Below, in pieces: positions 21,190 through 31,342 of a stretch of DNA of 64,000 nucleotides. The stretch covers positions 8,996,332 through 9,060,331 of the forward strand of contig CM064681.1 in assembly GCA_032717465.1 (NCBI GenBank), in the 5' to 3' direction. Position 1 is the stretch's first letter; each line of letters opens with the position of its first letter. Both the position numbers and the translations under genes were made by a program. The notes beneath the pieces are model-generated. The model was not told the origin of the DNA and did no database searches. It saw only the letters and a program-made list of their open reading frames with translations. Source of the DNA: Coenobita brevimanus (Eukaryota; Arthropoda; Malacostraca; Decapoda; Coenobitidae).

Positions 21190-22120
21190 CGAGAGGGTGC
21201 TAATTCCCATCATCTCTTCTCCTATTCTAATCCATCCTTGCACTTCCCCGTCTTCACTAACTTTGAGTCTTGGGTCTACCATCTTCACCATCCTCTTCTT
21301 CTCTTTATATTCATCTCGACCTTTCTCATCTCAAAGCCTAGAATATATTGTTCACTTTTTCACCACAATCTCTCCCTTTCCCCCTTTGCCACTCGTTCCC
21401 TTTACTTCTCTCTCTATCTCTCCCTCCTACTTCTGCCTTCCTGTTTCCCTTTCCTCCTGTCTCACTCTCCCCCTGCCTTCCCTCCCTCCCCCATCTAGAT
21501 ATATATTCTCCCCCCCTCCTCGTCTACCTCACACACAATCTCCCTCTCCGCTTACCTCTCTGCCTCTGTCTCTCTCACCCTTATTTCCGGCTTCTCTTCG
21601 TTCTCCTCCCCCCCTCTTCTGTTCCTTCTATCTATTTACGTCTCCCTTTCTTCTCCTTTCACCCCACCTTTTCCTCCCCCCCCCCTCTCTCTCTCTGCAC
21701 CTTCTCTTCCTTCCCCGAACCCCCTTCCCCATTGCCTCTTCCTTTCTTCCTCTTCTTTACCTACCTCTCTTTCCTTCCCTCTCTCCTCTGTCTCCCTCTC
21801 CCTTCCCTTTCCTTCCCTGTTTCCATATGTTTTTCCTGTTTCCTCTCACCCTATCTTCCGTCCCCTCTACGTTTCACTCTCCTTCCTCCTGCTTTCCTTC
21901 TTTCTTCCTACCTCCCTCTCCCTGACTCTGCCCTCTGTCTCCCTCTCCCCTTGGTACCTCTCCCTCTAACATCCTCTATCACCCTTCCCCTCCCTTTACC
22001 TCTCCCCCCCTCCCTCCGTCTGTCTCATTCTCCCTCCCTCTACCCCTTTCCTCTTCCCTGCTCCCCTCCTCTCTTTCTCCCGCACCTACCCTCTCTTCTA
22101 CTCTCCCCCAAGCCTCCCCA
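21190..22120. repeat. Pyrimidine-rich tract, 0.9 kb
   Basis: Nearly pure C/T with TCTCCCTC and CTTCCCTCC words. The 242- and 260-residue plus-strand frames are Ser/Pro/Leu/Phe only. Confidence 0.85.
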
Positions 22121-22258
22121 GCCCCACTGATGTATGGTCACCACTAATCACACTGAGGTCCAGCTTGCACCGCCAATTAATTTGACGGACACAGAGGAAG
22201 TGGTGATGTATTGTGAGCCTTGCCAGTCAGGGAGTACACATGGACGCCCCTCCCCTCT
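22121..22258. other. Balanced island between pyrimidine tracts
   Basis: About 135 bp of mixed composition including CGCCAATTAATTTGACGG, bounded on both sides by C/T DNA. No gene or known motif can be assigned. Confidence 0.35.
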
Positions 22259-22839
22259 CATCGCCTAATTCCCCATCCCACACACACACTCCGTTCTCCT
22301 TTCCTCTGTCTTTGATCCTTTCCTTTGACTTTTCTAACTCTTCCTTCATCCCTTTTTCCGCAAACACACACACTCTCTTCCCTATCCTTGTCCTCATATG
22401 CCCATCCTCTATTCTGGTAACATTTCTCAATCTCCTTCTCTGCATTCCTGTCTATTACCTTTTCTCCTTTACTTCTACAACGCCTTTGTTTTCTCTTCCG
22501 TCCCTCGCCTTTTCCCCATCATACTCTCCCTTACCTTCCTGTGATCTTAACCCTGTTTTTTCTCTCTCTCACACATATCCCTTCTCCTTTCCTGTCTTAT
22601 TTTTTTTCTCCCTTCCTCTCCCTCTCTCCCTCTTCCACAGCCCTCCTCTACATTCCTTTCCCAGTACCTTTTCCTCCTTTCACATTCATATACTCTACGT
22701 TCCCCTCTCTTGCACTCCTGCATCCCTCACCTTTCCCTCTGTTTTTCCTACTGTCCTTCACCCTGTTCTCCATCTCTTATGTTTTCCTTCTCCCCACCTC
22801 TCATTCCTGATCCTTACTTTTTCTCTCTCTCACATTCAC

Positions 22840-22903
<64 letters not shown>

Positions 22904-22915
22904 CCGTCCCAGGCC
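22259..22915. repeat. Pyrimidine-rich tract ending in (CT)n
   Basis: C/T-rich with a pure CT run at 22844-22898. Overlapping Ser/Leu/Phe frames are artefacts. Confidence 0.85.
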
Positions 22916-23235
22916 ACGACACAACAAAGCCGTCCATCTTCCCAAATAACAAGTTGAATGATTTATTTACCAAATTCAGTTTACGAGGCAGCAGATTCTC
23001 TTTACCAGCTGGGGGTTGGGGAGGGGGCAGGCTGGGGAGGGGGTGAAGAAAGGTTAGGAGGGGGTGGGAGGCATGCCGACGGGTGAGGGCGGGGGTGGGG
23101 GTGGGGGTTTCGTCAGTGGGTGCAGCGGGCGGGGTGCAGTATCAGTTAATGGGCCTGCGGTACCTGAGGCTTTGGAAAATTAGTGTAGTTAATTATTTCG
23201 ACTTTTGAATCCTGATTTTTTAAACGCACTAGTAG
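22916..23235. other. G-rich segment, G-quadruplex candidate
   Basis: 23008-23115 contains at least ten runs of three or more G on the plus strand (GGGGGTTGGGGAGGGGG, GGGGGTGGGGGTGGGGG). It lies between a CT microsatellite and an AC microsatellite, so three non-B-DNA-prone motifs are packed in 460 bp. Confidence 0.7.
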
Positions 23236-23255
23236 CACACACGCGCGCGCGCACA

Positions 23256-23305
<50 letters not shown>
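23236..23305. repeat. (AC)n with ACGCGCGC head
   Basis: CACACACGCGCGCGCACACGCGC followed by a pure AC run. The alternating purine-pyrimidine sequence with CG steps is a Z-DNA-prone arrangement. Confidence 0.95.
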
Positions 23306-23307
<2 letters not shown>

Positions 23308-24253
23308 GACTTGTTGTGTAAAAATGTCCTTAAACTGACTGGAGGGCACGATAGCTTATTTTCACAACAAACCAATCCCGTGTTAAATGGCTGAGTTGAC
23401 CTGTTCGTATATACTGATCAAGGAGAACTTTCTTGAAACTTTCTGTCTTCGCTAAGTGTTACCCTTTACAAATTAGTACAGAACTAGAAATTAATTATTT
23501 GGCTTCCATAACCTTTTGTAGCTACAGACAAAATCATCGGAGCAAATGATCATGTAGATATTTCATTCTGGGTGATTTTACAAGGTTTTACTCTGTTACG
23601 GAAGACCCCTGTGGAGTTATATAATTATCCTGGCTATATCATAAGAATAATGTTGTACACCTAAATGAAAATGCGATATCATAAATTTCAAAGGCTGTTG
23701 TAATTAGACAGGAACAGGGTAACATCCATGATTAGTCAGAAGCAAAATCATCATCATCATCATCATCACCATCAACATCATCATCATCATCAACATCACC
23801 ATTATTATCACCATCATCACTAATAAATGGGGTAAATAAGACGTGAAAAACATAAGTCTGTGTGTGTATACATATAAATCTTTATATCTATTTTGCGTAT
23901 ACACTTTATTTTTCTATCTATATCATTGTCTGTCTCTCTGTCTATCTATCTGTATGTCTATTTACCCCTCTCTCTCTCTCTCTCTCATACCAACGCGTCA
24001 CCGTGGAGTTTGGAGTGACCACATACAACTTAGCAGATTGTTGTAATAGCCAGGCAATTACTCTCCATTATATGTAGGGCCCATGTTGCTACCGGGACCC
24101 GCCAAGGAGTTGTGGAGGGGTTATGTTGCTGGGGGGCTGCTTTTGGGGGGTGTTTCGATGATGGGGGGAGGGGTTGATGATAAGAGGGCGAGTTTTGTCA
24201 CGTGGTTTATATACAGCTGTTTTAATTTTATTTAATTTTATTTTAATTCGAGT
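23306..24253. other. Non-coding DNA with (ATC)n patch
   Basis: (ATC)n-like run at 23748-23822. (TCTG/TCTA) and CT patches lie at 23925-23988. 23520-23610 resembles degraded hairpin-family arms (CTACAGACAAAATCATCGG). No gene is recognised. G-rich 24110-24180 is unremarkable. Confidence 0.5.
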
Positions 24254-24337
24254 GCTATATACTTTCTACTCTACATTGGTCTAAAATTGCCATCTCTCTA
24301 TCTTGAATGCTGAGTTGTAACAATCGATGAACACTAA
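24254..24337 (+). mobile_element. MITE-A fragment, forward left end
   Basis: ACTTTCTACTCTACATTGGTC, then TAAAATTGCCATCTCTCTATCTTG and AATGCTGAGTTGTAACAATCG. It is the first 80 bp of the family, with the rest missing. Confidence 0.7.
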
Positions 24338-25128
24338 TTACTTCGAAAAGATATGGAGAGAAGCCAAGGTTTTTGTGAGTGTCATAACAAAGAGTCTTGT
24401 GAAGAGAGAGGGAATTACGTGTGTGTTAACATATGACCACAAGGGATGAAGCAGAGATGGAATGAAACTGTACTCAGCGTTAGAAGAAGAGGGACAGAAA
24501 AAAACAGAATCTGATACTATAAGGCTAGCAAGATGAGGGAAGACATAACTTTGCTAAATGAGAAGAGAAAGTAACTGATAAAGACAATGAGATATATAGA
24601 TTTTCAGGATGTTTTGCCTGAAGACGACAGCGAGGAGGAAAAAAATATCGTAAAAAAAAAGACAAGAAAAATCCCGGTAAAGACGTGTAGACATTTCGAG
24701 AGACGAGGGGAAGATAAAACACCATCATCTCCAAATTTCTTCCGCAGCTCAAAAAGAATTAACGCGTTGCCTGGGTCCTGGTATCATTTCCCGACAATTA
24801 GGAGGAGGGCCGAAGAACTGCGCTTCCCCCTAATGGCTTAACCTAACCTAAATGATCCCTGAAATTGTAGTCGTAAGGAGGTTAAGGTCTCATCTCACAT
24901 GCCACGTCGCTTGAAAATTCGATTCCTCAACCCTTTCATTCCCGGCATAAATTTGAGTTAATGTTCTGATAGGTTCGTTTAGGCGCGCCCAGAGGCTCTC
25001 CACCATAACCCGGCCAACCCACCACCAACTCTTTGCCTCGTTAATACAATTACATTCTTCTATTTTCCTCCCTCCCGCCCTTTTATTTTCCTTATAGGCG
25101 TGTTTTTTTTTTTTTTTTTGTATGTCGC
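24338..25128. other. Mixed DNA, no recognised gene
   Basis: An 84-residue plus-strand frame at 24587-24841 (acidic then basic, with VKKKTRKIPVKTCRHF) is of ordinary composition but has no motif I recognise. It ends near GGCTTAACCTAACCTAAATG, two copies of the arthropod telomere-like CCTAA, which is too few for an interstitial telomere. Confidence 0.4.
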
Positions 25129-25206
25129 TCTGTGTGTGTGTGGGTGGGTGGGTGGGGGGGTGGGTGTGGGTGTGGGTGTGGGTGTAGGTGTGGGTGTGGG
25201 TGTGTG
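25129..25206. repeat. (GGGTGT)n / (TG)n microsatellite
   Basis: TGTGTGTGTGGGTGGGTGGG grading into GGGTGTGGGTGT repeats. Regular G3 runs give G-quadruplex potential on the plus strand. Confidence 0.9.
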
Positions 25207-25640
25207 CCCAGTTTTTCATTTCCTCTTATTTTCCGTAATCCCGTCATTCACTTGCGTTCACATGGTCGTATCATATAAACTTTTGGCATTTTAGTTTTCA
25301 GACAAAGACATTTTGTTTAAATGTAAACATACCCAAATATCTGAGAAGCAGTGCAACAAAAACTCTACGCTTTAAGCAAAAGCATCTGTTTTACCTGGGC
25401 TTCCAGATTATCACTGAAGTCCCTTACGATTATTTTTCCATTATCTTACGGATTCTCAGTCTTGGTTTGAAATCTTTCTTTTTAGTCCTTAAGTCAAGTT
25501 ATTTTTTTTTAATCGACCGAACAGATGATATGATACAGATGAAGGGAGACCTCTTTAGGGGCTTTATTATGGCTATATTTAACTCTCCAGTTCGAAAAAC
25601 CTTGAAGCAGCGAGAGTATAATCTATAAGGCATTCTTTTT
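25207..25640. other. AT-rich DNA, nothing recognised
   Basis: No repeat family or gene seen. Confidence 0.5.
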
Positions 25641-27140
25641 TACACCATCATATCCTACCATGCTTTTTATAAGTCCCATTAATAAGATTTTTTCCTCCTT
25701 CTGTTACGAACTCTTCTCCTTTATTTTCCTTCCCTTAATTATCAAGAATTTTCTATCCTTCCCCTTCTTCGTTACCATCTCATATCACAAGAACTTCTAC
25801 CCCTTTCCTTTATCACTTCTTTCTTGTCTTTCCCTTCCATTTACTGTCACAACAATTTATCTCATCTTTTTTACCTTCCACCTACTCTCAAAAAGAAGCT
25901 CCTCTCCATCTCCTCCTAACTTTCTTTCTTACATTTTTCCTTCCATCAAATTTTCCCTTCTGTTACGGATTATCTTCATTCTTTCCCCTCCCATTATCCC
26001 TCCTCTCCTTCACATACGAATTTCCTTCCTTTCTCTCCCCTCCACCACAACATTTCCTCTTCTTTTCTTTCCCTCTCAACCCATATCATAAGAATCCCCC
26101 TCCCCCTTTTCTCTTAAGGAATTCCCTCCTTTCTTTTCCAACTTTCTGTTACAAGAGTTTTGTCTCCTATGGTTTCCCTACATTTGTTTCTCTTCCCTCC
26201 CCTATTTCAAGAATTTCCTTTGCTTTTCCTTTTTTTTATTTATCCCTTTTTGTGTCCAATATAATTCCAGTTCCATTAATTACGGATTTCCTTCTTGTAC
26301 TAATCACAAAAATATTTCTTCATTCCTTCACCACGATTTCTTAGTCCTTCTCTCTTCTCCTCTTAAATTACAGTTTCTTCCTTTCTTCCTCTTTCCCTCA
26401 CATCATAGTTCCCCCTTCTCTTACGATTTTCTTGGCATTCATTCACCTTTCTCAAACATTCCTTCTTTTCTTTCTTGTCTTATGTATTTCACTTTCTTTC
26501 CCTTCTCTTAAGCATACCCTTCCTTTTCCCATTCTCTACACATTTGCTTCCGTCTTTCCCTCTCTCTTCGTATATTCTTTCTTTCTCTCATCTCCCTCAT
26601 TCCATTTTTTCTTCTCTCTTGCGTGTACTCTTCCATTCTTTCATCTCATTCCGTTCTTTCCTCTCTCTTGCGTATACTCTTCCGTTCTTTAGTCTCTCTC
26701 CTTCCATTCTTTCTTCTCTCTTGCAAAAATTCTTCCATTCTTTCATCTCCTTCCATTTTTTCCTCTCTCTTGCATATATTCTTCCTTTCTTTCGTCTCTC
26801 TCATTCCATTCTTTCCTCTCTCTTGCATATTCTTCCTGTCTTTCGTCTCTATCATTCCATTCTTTCCTCTCTTGCGTATACTCTTCCATTCTTTCGTCTC
26901 TCTCATTCCATTCTTTTCCCCTCTCTTACGTAAACAAGTATTCTTCCGAGTCTTTCCTTCCCTTACCGATTTTCTTTCTATCATTCCCTTGTTCTTACTT
27001 CAGTCTTTCGTTCTTTCTCCTGTCTTGCGTATAATCTTCCTTTATTTCATTTCTTTATTTTCTTTTACGGATTTCCTCCTTCCTCTCTTCCCCCTTCCCC
27101 CTCGACTCCCCTCCCCTCCCCCCCTCCACCACCGGGGGCA
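25641..27140. repeat. Pyrimidine-rich tract, 1.5 kb
   Basis: C/T-rich plus strand. The first half has a looser TTCCTTC...TTACxAxxATTTC period of about 50-60 bp. The second half holds the minisatellite listed below. Frames through it are Ser/Phe/Leu artefacts. Confidence 0.85.
26597..26935. repeat. About 50-bp pyrimidine minisatellite, 7 units
   Basis: The unit is CATTCCATTCTTTCCTCTCTC then TTGCGTATACTCTTCCATTC and TTTCGTCTCTCT. Seven consecutive copies start near 26597, 26646, 26701, 26750, 26803, 26854 and 26906, with small indels. It encodes a periodic Ser/Phe/Leu frame that should not be read as a protein. Confidence 0.85.
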
Positions 27141-27212
27141 GTTTCCCCCTAATTCTCGTCAATTTCTCGGTTAGCATTTTTACCGAGTTTTGGCATTAGT
27201 GTAATAACCAGG
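27141..27212. other. Short island at a Y-to-R strand switch
   Basis: About 70 bp separating 1.5 kb of pyrimidines from 2 kb of purines on the same strand. It contains the small hairpin CTCGGTTAGCATTTTTACCGAG-like pairing (CTCGGT with ACCGAG, 27164-27187). Confidence 0.6.
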
Positions 27213-28150
27213 AGGGGAGGGAGGGAGGGAGGGAGGGAGGGAGAAGGGAGGAGGGAGAGGAGAGAGGGAGGAGAGGGGAAAAGGAGAGAAGGGAGCAAGA
27301 GAGGGGGAGGGGAGAGGGATTATTAGCGGTAGAATGGAGAGAGACAGGTAGTGGGGAGGAGACAACAGAGTGGGGAGAATGGAATGGGGAGGGAAGAAGG
27401 GGAGTGGGGAGACAGGGAATGGATAGGAAGAGAGGGAACGGAGAGAGAGAGAGAGGAAGAGGAAGAGGGAGAGTGAGAGGAAGAGAAAGAAAGAGGAACA
27501 GAAAGAGTGGGGAGGAAGAGAGAGAGTGGGGAGGAAGAGAGGGAGGGGAAGGAAGACAGAGAGGGTGGGGAGGAAGAGAGGGAGTGGAAAGGGAAAGAGT
27601 GAGTTTGGAGGGAAAGAGAGTCGGAAGTGAGGAACTGGGGAAGAAGAGAGATGCGGAAGAGAGAGGGAGCGAGAGGGAAGAGAAGGGAATGGGAGGCAGA
27701 GGAATGGAATGGGTGAGAGGGAACAGAGAGGGATATGGGGAGTGGGGAGGGGGTACGAGGGCAGAAAACTCGTAAGAAGGAAGACAAGATGTGGGGAGGA
27801 AGGGAGAGAAAGAGTCAGAAGAAAGAGAATGAGAAGATAGAGTGAGAAAGAGGAACAGAGAGAGGATGGGGAGACTGAGAGTGAGAGGGTGGGGAGGAAG
27901 AGGGTGAGAAGGTGGGGATGAAGACAGTGAGAGGGTGGGGAGGAAGAGAGTGAGAGGGTGGGGAGGAGGAGAATAAAATGAGGATGGAGGAAGAGAGAGA
28001 GAGAGAGTGGGGAGGATAAGAGAAGAAGCGAGAGTGAGTTAGGAAAGACAGTGAAAGACTGGCTTTAAAACTGGGCAGTGTGAAAGAGAATGGGATGAAT
28101 GAAGAGAGAAAATGAATAATAGGAAGAAGGAACACATGAAGAAAAAAAAT
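27213..28150. repeat. Purine-rich tract (GGGAGGAAGAGAG type)
   Basis: Begins with (GGGA)n at 27213-27242. It contains recurrent GTGGGGAGGAAGAGAGTGAGAG units at about 27860-27990. Frames on both strands are compositional. Confidence 0.85.
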
Positions 28151-28312
28151 GAATACAACTCTCTCTCTCTCTCTCTCTCCCTACTCACATTAATTGATCA
28201 TTCCGGGCCACACTAATTGCATTATTGACAGCAATTAAAGGGACCTTCGGGCACTAGAAAAATTTTTATCTTCCCCAGGGTCCCGATCCAGCCCCTGATT
28301 TTTATTGTCCTT
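28151..28312. other. Island with CT run and TAATTG-type motifs
   Basis: (CT)n at 28160-28178, then TTAATTGATCATT, CTAATTGCATTATTG and AGCAATTAAAGG within 60 bp. These are core homeodomain-site-like hexamers in both orientations. It is flanked on both sides by purine tracts. Function unproven. Confidence 0.3.
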
Positions 28313-29165
28313 TTTTGGGGGGACTTTGATGAGTGAAAACGGTGGGGAGGAGAGGGAAAAAGTGGGGAGGGGGGAGGGAAAAGTGAGGAGGAAGAGGGGA
28401 GGGGAGAGAAGAACAGGTGGGGGTGGGGGATAGTGAAGGAGGAATTAGTGGGGTGGGAAAGGGAAGGGGAACATGGGTGGGGAGAGGAGATGAACAGAGA
28501 GGGAGGTGGTAGGTGGTAGACTGGGGGTGGGAAGAGGGGGAAGAGGGAGGTAGGAAAAAGGGGAGGAGGGAGGGAAACAGGCGGGGATGGGGAGGGGAGA
28601 GGGAGAAGAACAGAAGGGAGAGACGGAAGCAGGAGAGGAGCAGGTGGATGAAGGGATGGTGGGAGAGGAAGAGGAGGTGAAGGGTGGAAAAGGAAGAGAA
28701 AGAGGAGGGGGAGAGGAAGTAGGAGGGGAACAGGCAGGGTGAGGAGGAGAAGGAGAGAAACTGGAGACGGTAGAGGGGGATGATTAACAGGAGAGCGAGG
28801 GAGGAGAGAAACAAAAGAGGGAGGAGGAAAAGGAACAGATGGGGGAATGGGAAGGGAAAAAGGAAAAGAAGGAGGGGAAGGAGCAACAGGAACAGAAGGG
28901 GGAGGGGAAAGGGAAAAACAGAAGGGGCGACGGGGGGAGAGGAACAGGAAGGGGAGGCGAACGGAGGGAGAGGAACAGAAGGGGGAGGGGAAGGGAGAGG
29001 AACAGAAGGAGAAAGGGAAGGGGAGCGATGAAGAGGAGGGTGAGGGTGAATAAGAGAAGAAAAGGGAGAAGAAAGGGGAGGAGAAATCGGGAGGGGAATC
29101 GGCAGGGCGAGATGGAGGGGGAGAGAAAGAACAGGAGAAGGAGAGGGTGTCAGATGAACAACGTG
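28313..29165. repeat. Purine-rich tract with GGAACAG words
   Basis: GGGGAGGGGAGAGGAACAG-like units recur, with GGGAGAGGAACAGAAGGGGG repeated around 28905-29010. No gene. Confidence 0.85.
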
Positions 29166-29585
29166 AAATGGAAGTGTGGGAAGAAAGAAAACAAAATATT
29201 CAAACTCATTTATGGCACAGTCTCGCTAGGAAGTTCAGGAGCACCTTTGTCACACATTTTTGGTGGGGAGGGGGGGGGGAGTTCTCCAGAAATGAATAAA
29301 TCGTTAGTTGGTAGCAAACAAAAATAATAATAATAATAATAATAATCAGGTGGTAGGAGGGTTACTAGATGTTCCTATTAATCCATTCATTTAAATCAGT
29401 CCTTCTTGTAAAGCTGATTGTTTCATGATTGTCATCGCCACCGTCGTCGCCAATGTCAGCTGAAGCAAGAACTAAATATAATGGTGATACTGTACTGCTG
29501 GAAATACTACACAGGTATTATATTCAGATTTAGTCACTTTTTCCAGCAGATAAAAATTCCTACGCTGCCAAGGAGTTAAGGAAAC
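29166..29585. other. Non-coding DNA with (AAT)n
   Basis: (AAT)n run at 29322-29345, otherwise mixed AT-rich DNA. No gene recognised. Confidence 0.5.
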
Positions 29586-30195
29586 ATTGCATGATTTGTT
29601 GTGGTTACTGTTGATGTTTTTTGTTGCTGCTGTTGTTGCTACTGTTCCTTTTGTTTTCATTGTTCCACGCTGCTGTTGGTGTGTTGTTTTGTTGGGCTGT
29701 TGCTGTGTTGTTGTTGTTGTTGTGCTGCTGTTGTTGTGGTAGTTGTGTTGTAATTTTGTTGCTGATGTGTTGTGTTGTCGTAGTAGTTGTGTTTTGTTGC
29801 TGTGTTATGTTGTTGTTGTTGTGTTGTTGTTTTGTAGCTGTTGTTGTTGAATTGGGTTGCTGCTGTTGTGTTGTCGCTGTTGTTGTTGTTGTTGTTGTTG
29901 TGTTACTGTTGTTGCGTTGTTATTGTGTCGTTGTTTTGTCGTGTTATTGTTGTATTGTTGTGTTGTGTTGTTGCTGTTGTTGTGTTGTTGTTGTTGTGCT
30001 GTGTTGTGTTGCTGTTGTTGTTGTGTTGTTGCTGTAGTTGTTTTGTTGCTGGAATTTTGTATTGCTGTTGTTTTGTTGTTGTTGTGTTGTTGTTATGTTG
30101 CTGTTATTGTTGTGTTGTTGTTGATGTTGTTTTGTTGCTGTATTTTTGTGTTGCTGTTGTTGTGTTGTGTTGTGCTGTGGTGGTAGTGGTGGTGC
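29586..30195. repeat. (GTT)n compound trinucleotide, about 600 bp
   Basis: TTG/GTT units interrupted by GCT, GTG and CTG variants over about 600 bp. Plus-strand frames are Cys/Val/Leu runs (up to 138 residues) and the minus strand is Gln/Asn/Thr. All derive from the repeat. Confidence 0.9.
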
Positions 30196-30720
30196 CTCAT
30201 TCCTTGACATACACTATATTAAGCACAGAAGTCTATTAGGTTTAACTCCTGACGATTTTTCTTCTGCAATGTTAACCCTCTGATTAAAACACTTATATCC
30301 TGTTTCTGGGAACGAGACACAATTTTATTCACCTGAAAGTTAATCACAACAGCCAAAGTTTGTTAACACCGGTACTAGCAACTCTCACGGTCGGGACAAC
30401 TCTAGCATTCTCTTCCAGGTAAAGTCAGACGATTGTATCAACCTTAAACTCGTTCACACGAGCCCGAGAGTGTCAAGGAGGCAGTTTTACCTCACTTCCT
30501 CCGACATATATATTACCCAAGCACTTCATTTTGCTTGGCGCTCGACGGTTTTGGTAAGCAGAGTTAAGGATGCCGGTTTTCATCTCCTCTTCCTTGACAC
30601 GCAAAAAATACTACTGAGGTGCTATGTTCTGCCTACCACCTGACGATTTTATTCAGCGGCGTTAAGGAAGCCAGTGTTATCTCCTCTTCCCCTGACAGAC
30701 TTACTCCCAAGACTCTAAAA
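30196..30720. repeat. Tandem hairpin-family arms, about 100-bp spacing
   Basis: CTGACGATTTTTCTTC (30250), CACAATTTTATTCACCTG (30309), GTCAGACGATTGTATC (30425), CTCGACGGTTTTGGTAAG (30542) and ACCTGACGATTTTATTCAGC (30640). The last two are followed by GxGTTAAGGAxGCC and ATCTCCTCTTCC at the same offsets, showing tandem units of about 100 bp. Confidence 0.6.
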
Positions 30721-30760
30721 TAATATCCACAGCCTTCTGCCTCACACCGATACACAGATT

Positions 30761-30762
<2 letters not shown>

Positions 30763-30836
<74 letters not shown>
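30763..30836. repeat. (CT)n-(CA)n compound microsatellite
   Basis: CT run 30763-30808 joined directly to a CA run 30808-30836. Confidence 0.95.
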
Positions 30837-30838
<2 letters not shown>

Positions 30839-30839
30839 T

Positions 30840-30971
30840 ACATACTAACTACTCAAAGATTTCACTCCCAAACCCAGCGCATCCAAAATTAGTTGCCTCA
30901 GTATACATGAAAACACAAACTTTTATCAGGGTTGGAATTTAGAGAGGAGAAGAAGCAGGGGTCTCGTAGGT

Positions 30972-31002
<31 letters not shown>

Positions 31003-31294
31003 AAATACAAAAAACCTCGCCCTGATAGCATCCCCGTCTTCGTGGAACCATTCTTTTTATTTTTGCACCATAAACAAAGATTTCACTCCTAGGTATTATA
31101 TCCCGTGTAGAACCATTATAATTATTTCCTCAACATAAACAATTTAAAACAGAATTCACCTTTACTCTCTCGCTCTCTTACTTTCTTTGCCTCAACACGA
31201 AGTCTGAAGCACCATTGTCAGTGAAGGACATTTGTCTTATTCCTTCGTGAACAAAGATTTCGCTCTGACAACATTTAAACTCTCGTAGTGCTAT

Positions 31295-31342
<48 letters not shown>

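Noticed and set aside
24838..24856. TTAACCTAACCTAA as interstitial telomere
   Set aside because: Only two CCTAA units. Similar isolated words at 467 and 16304 are also too short.
29621..30037. Cys-rich 138-residue frame
   Set aside because: Direct translation of (GTT)n/(TGT)n. The Cys/Val/Leu periodicity follows the DNA repeat.
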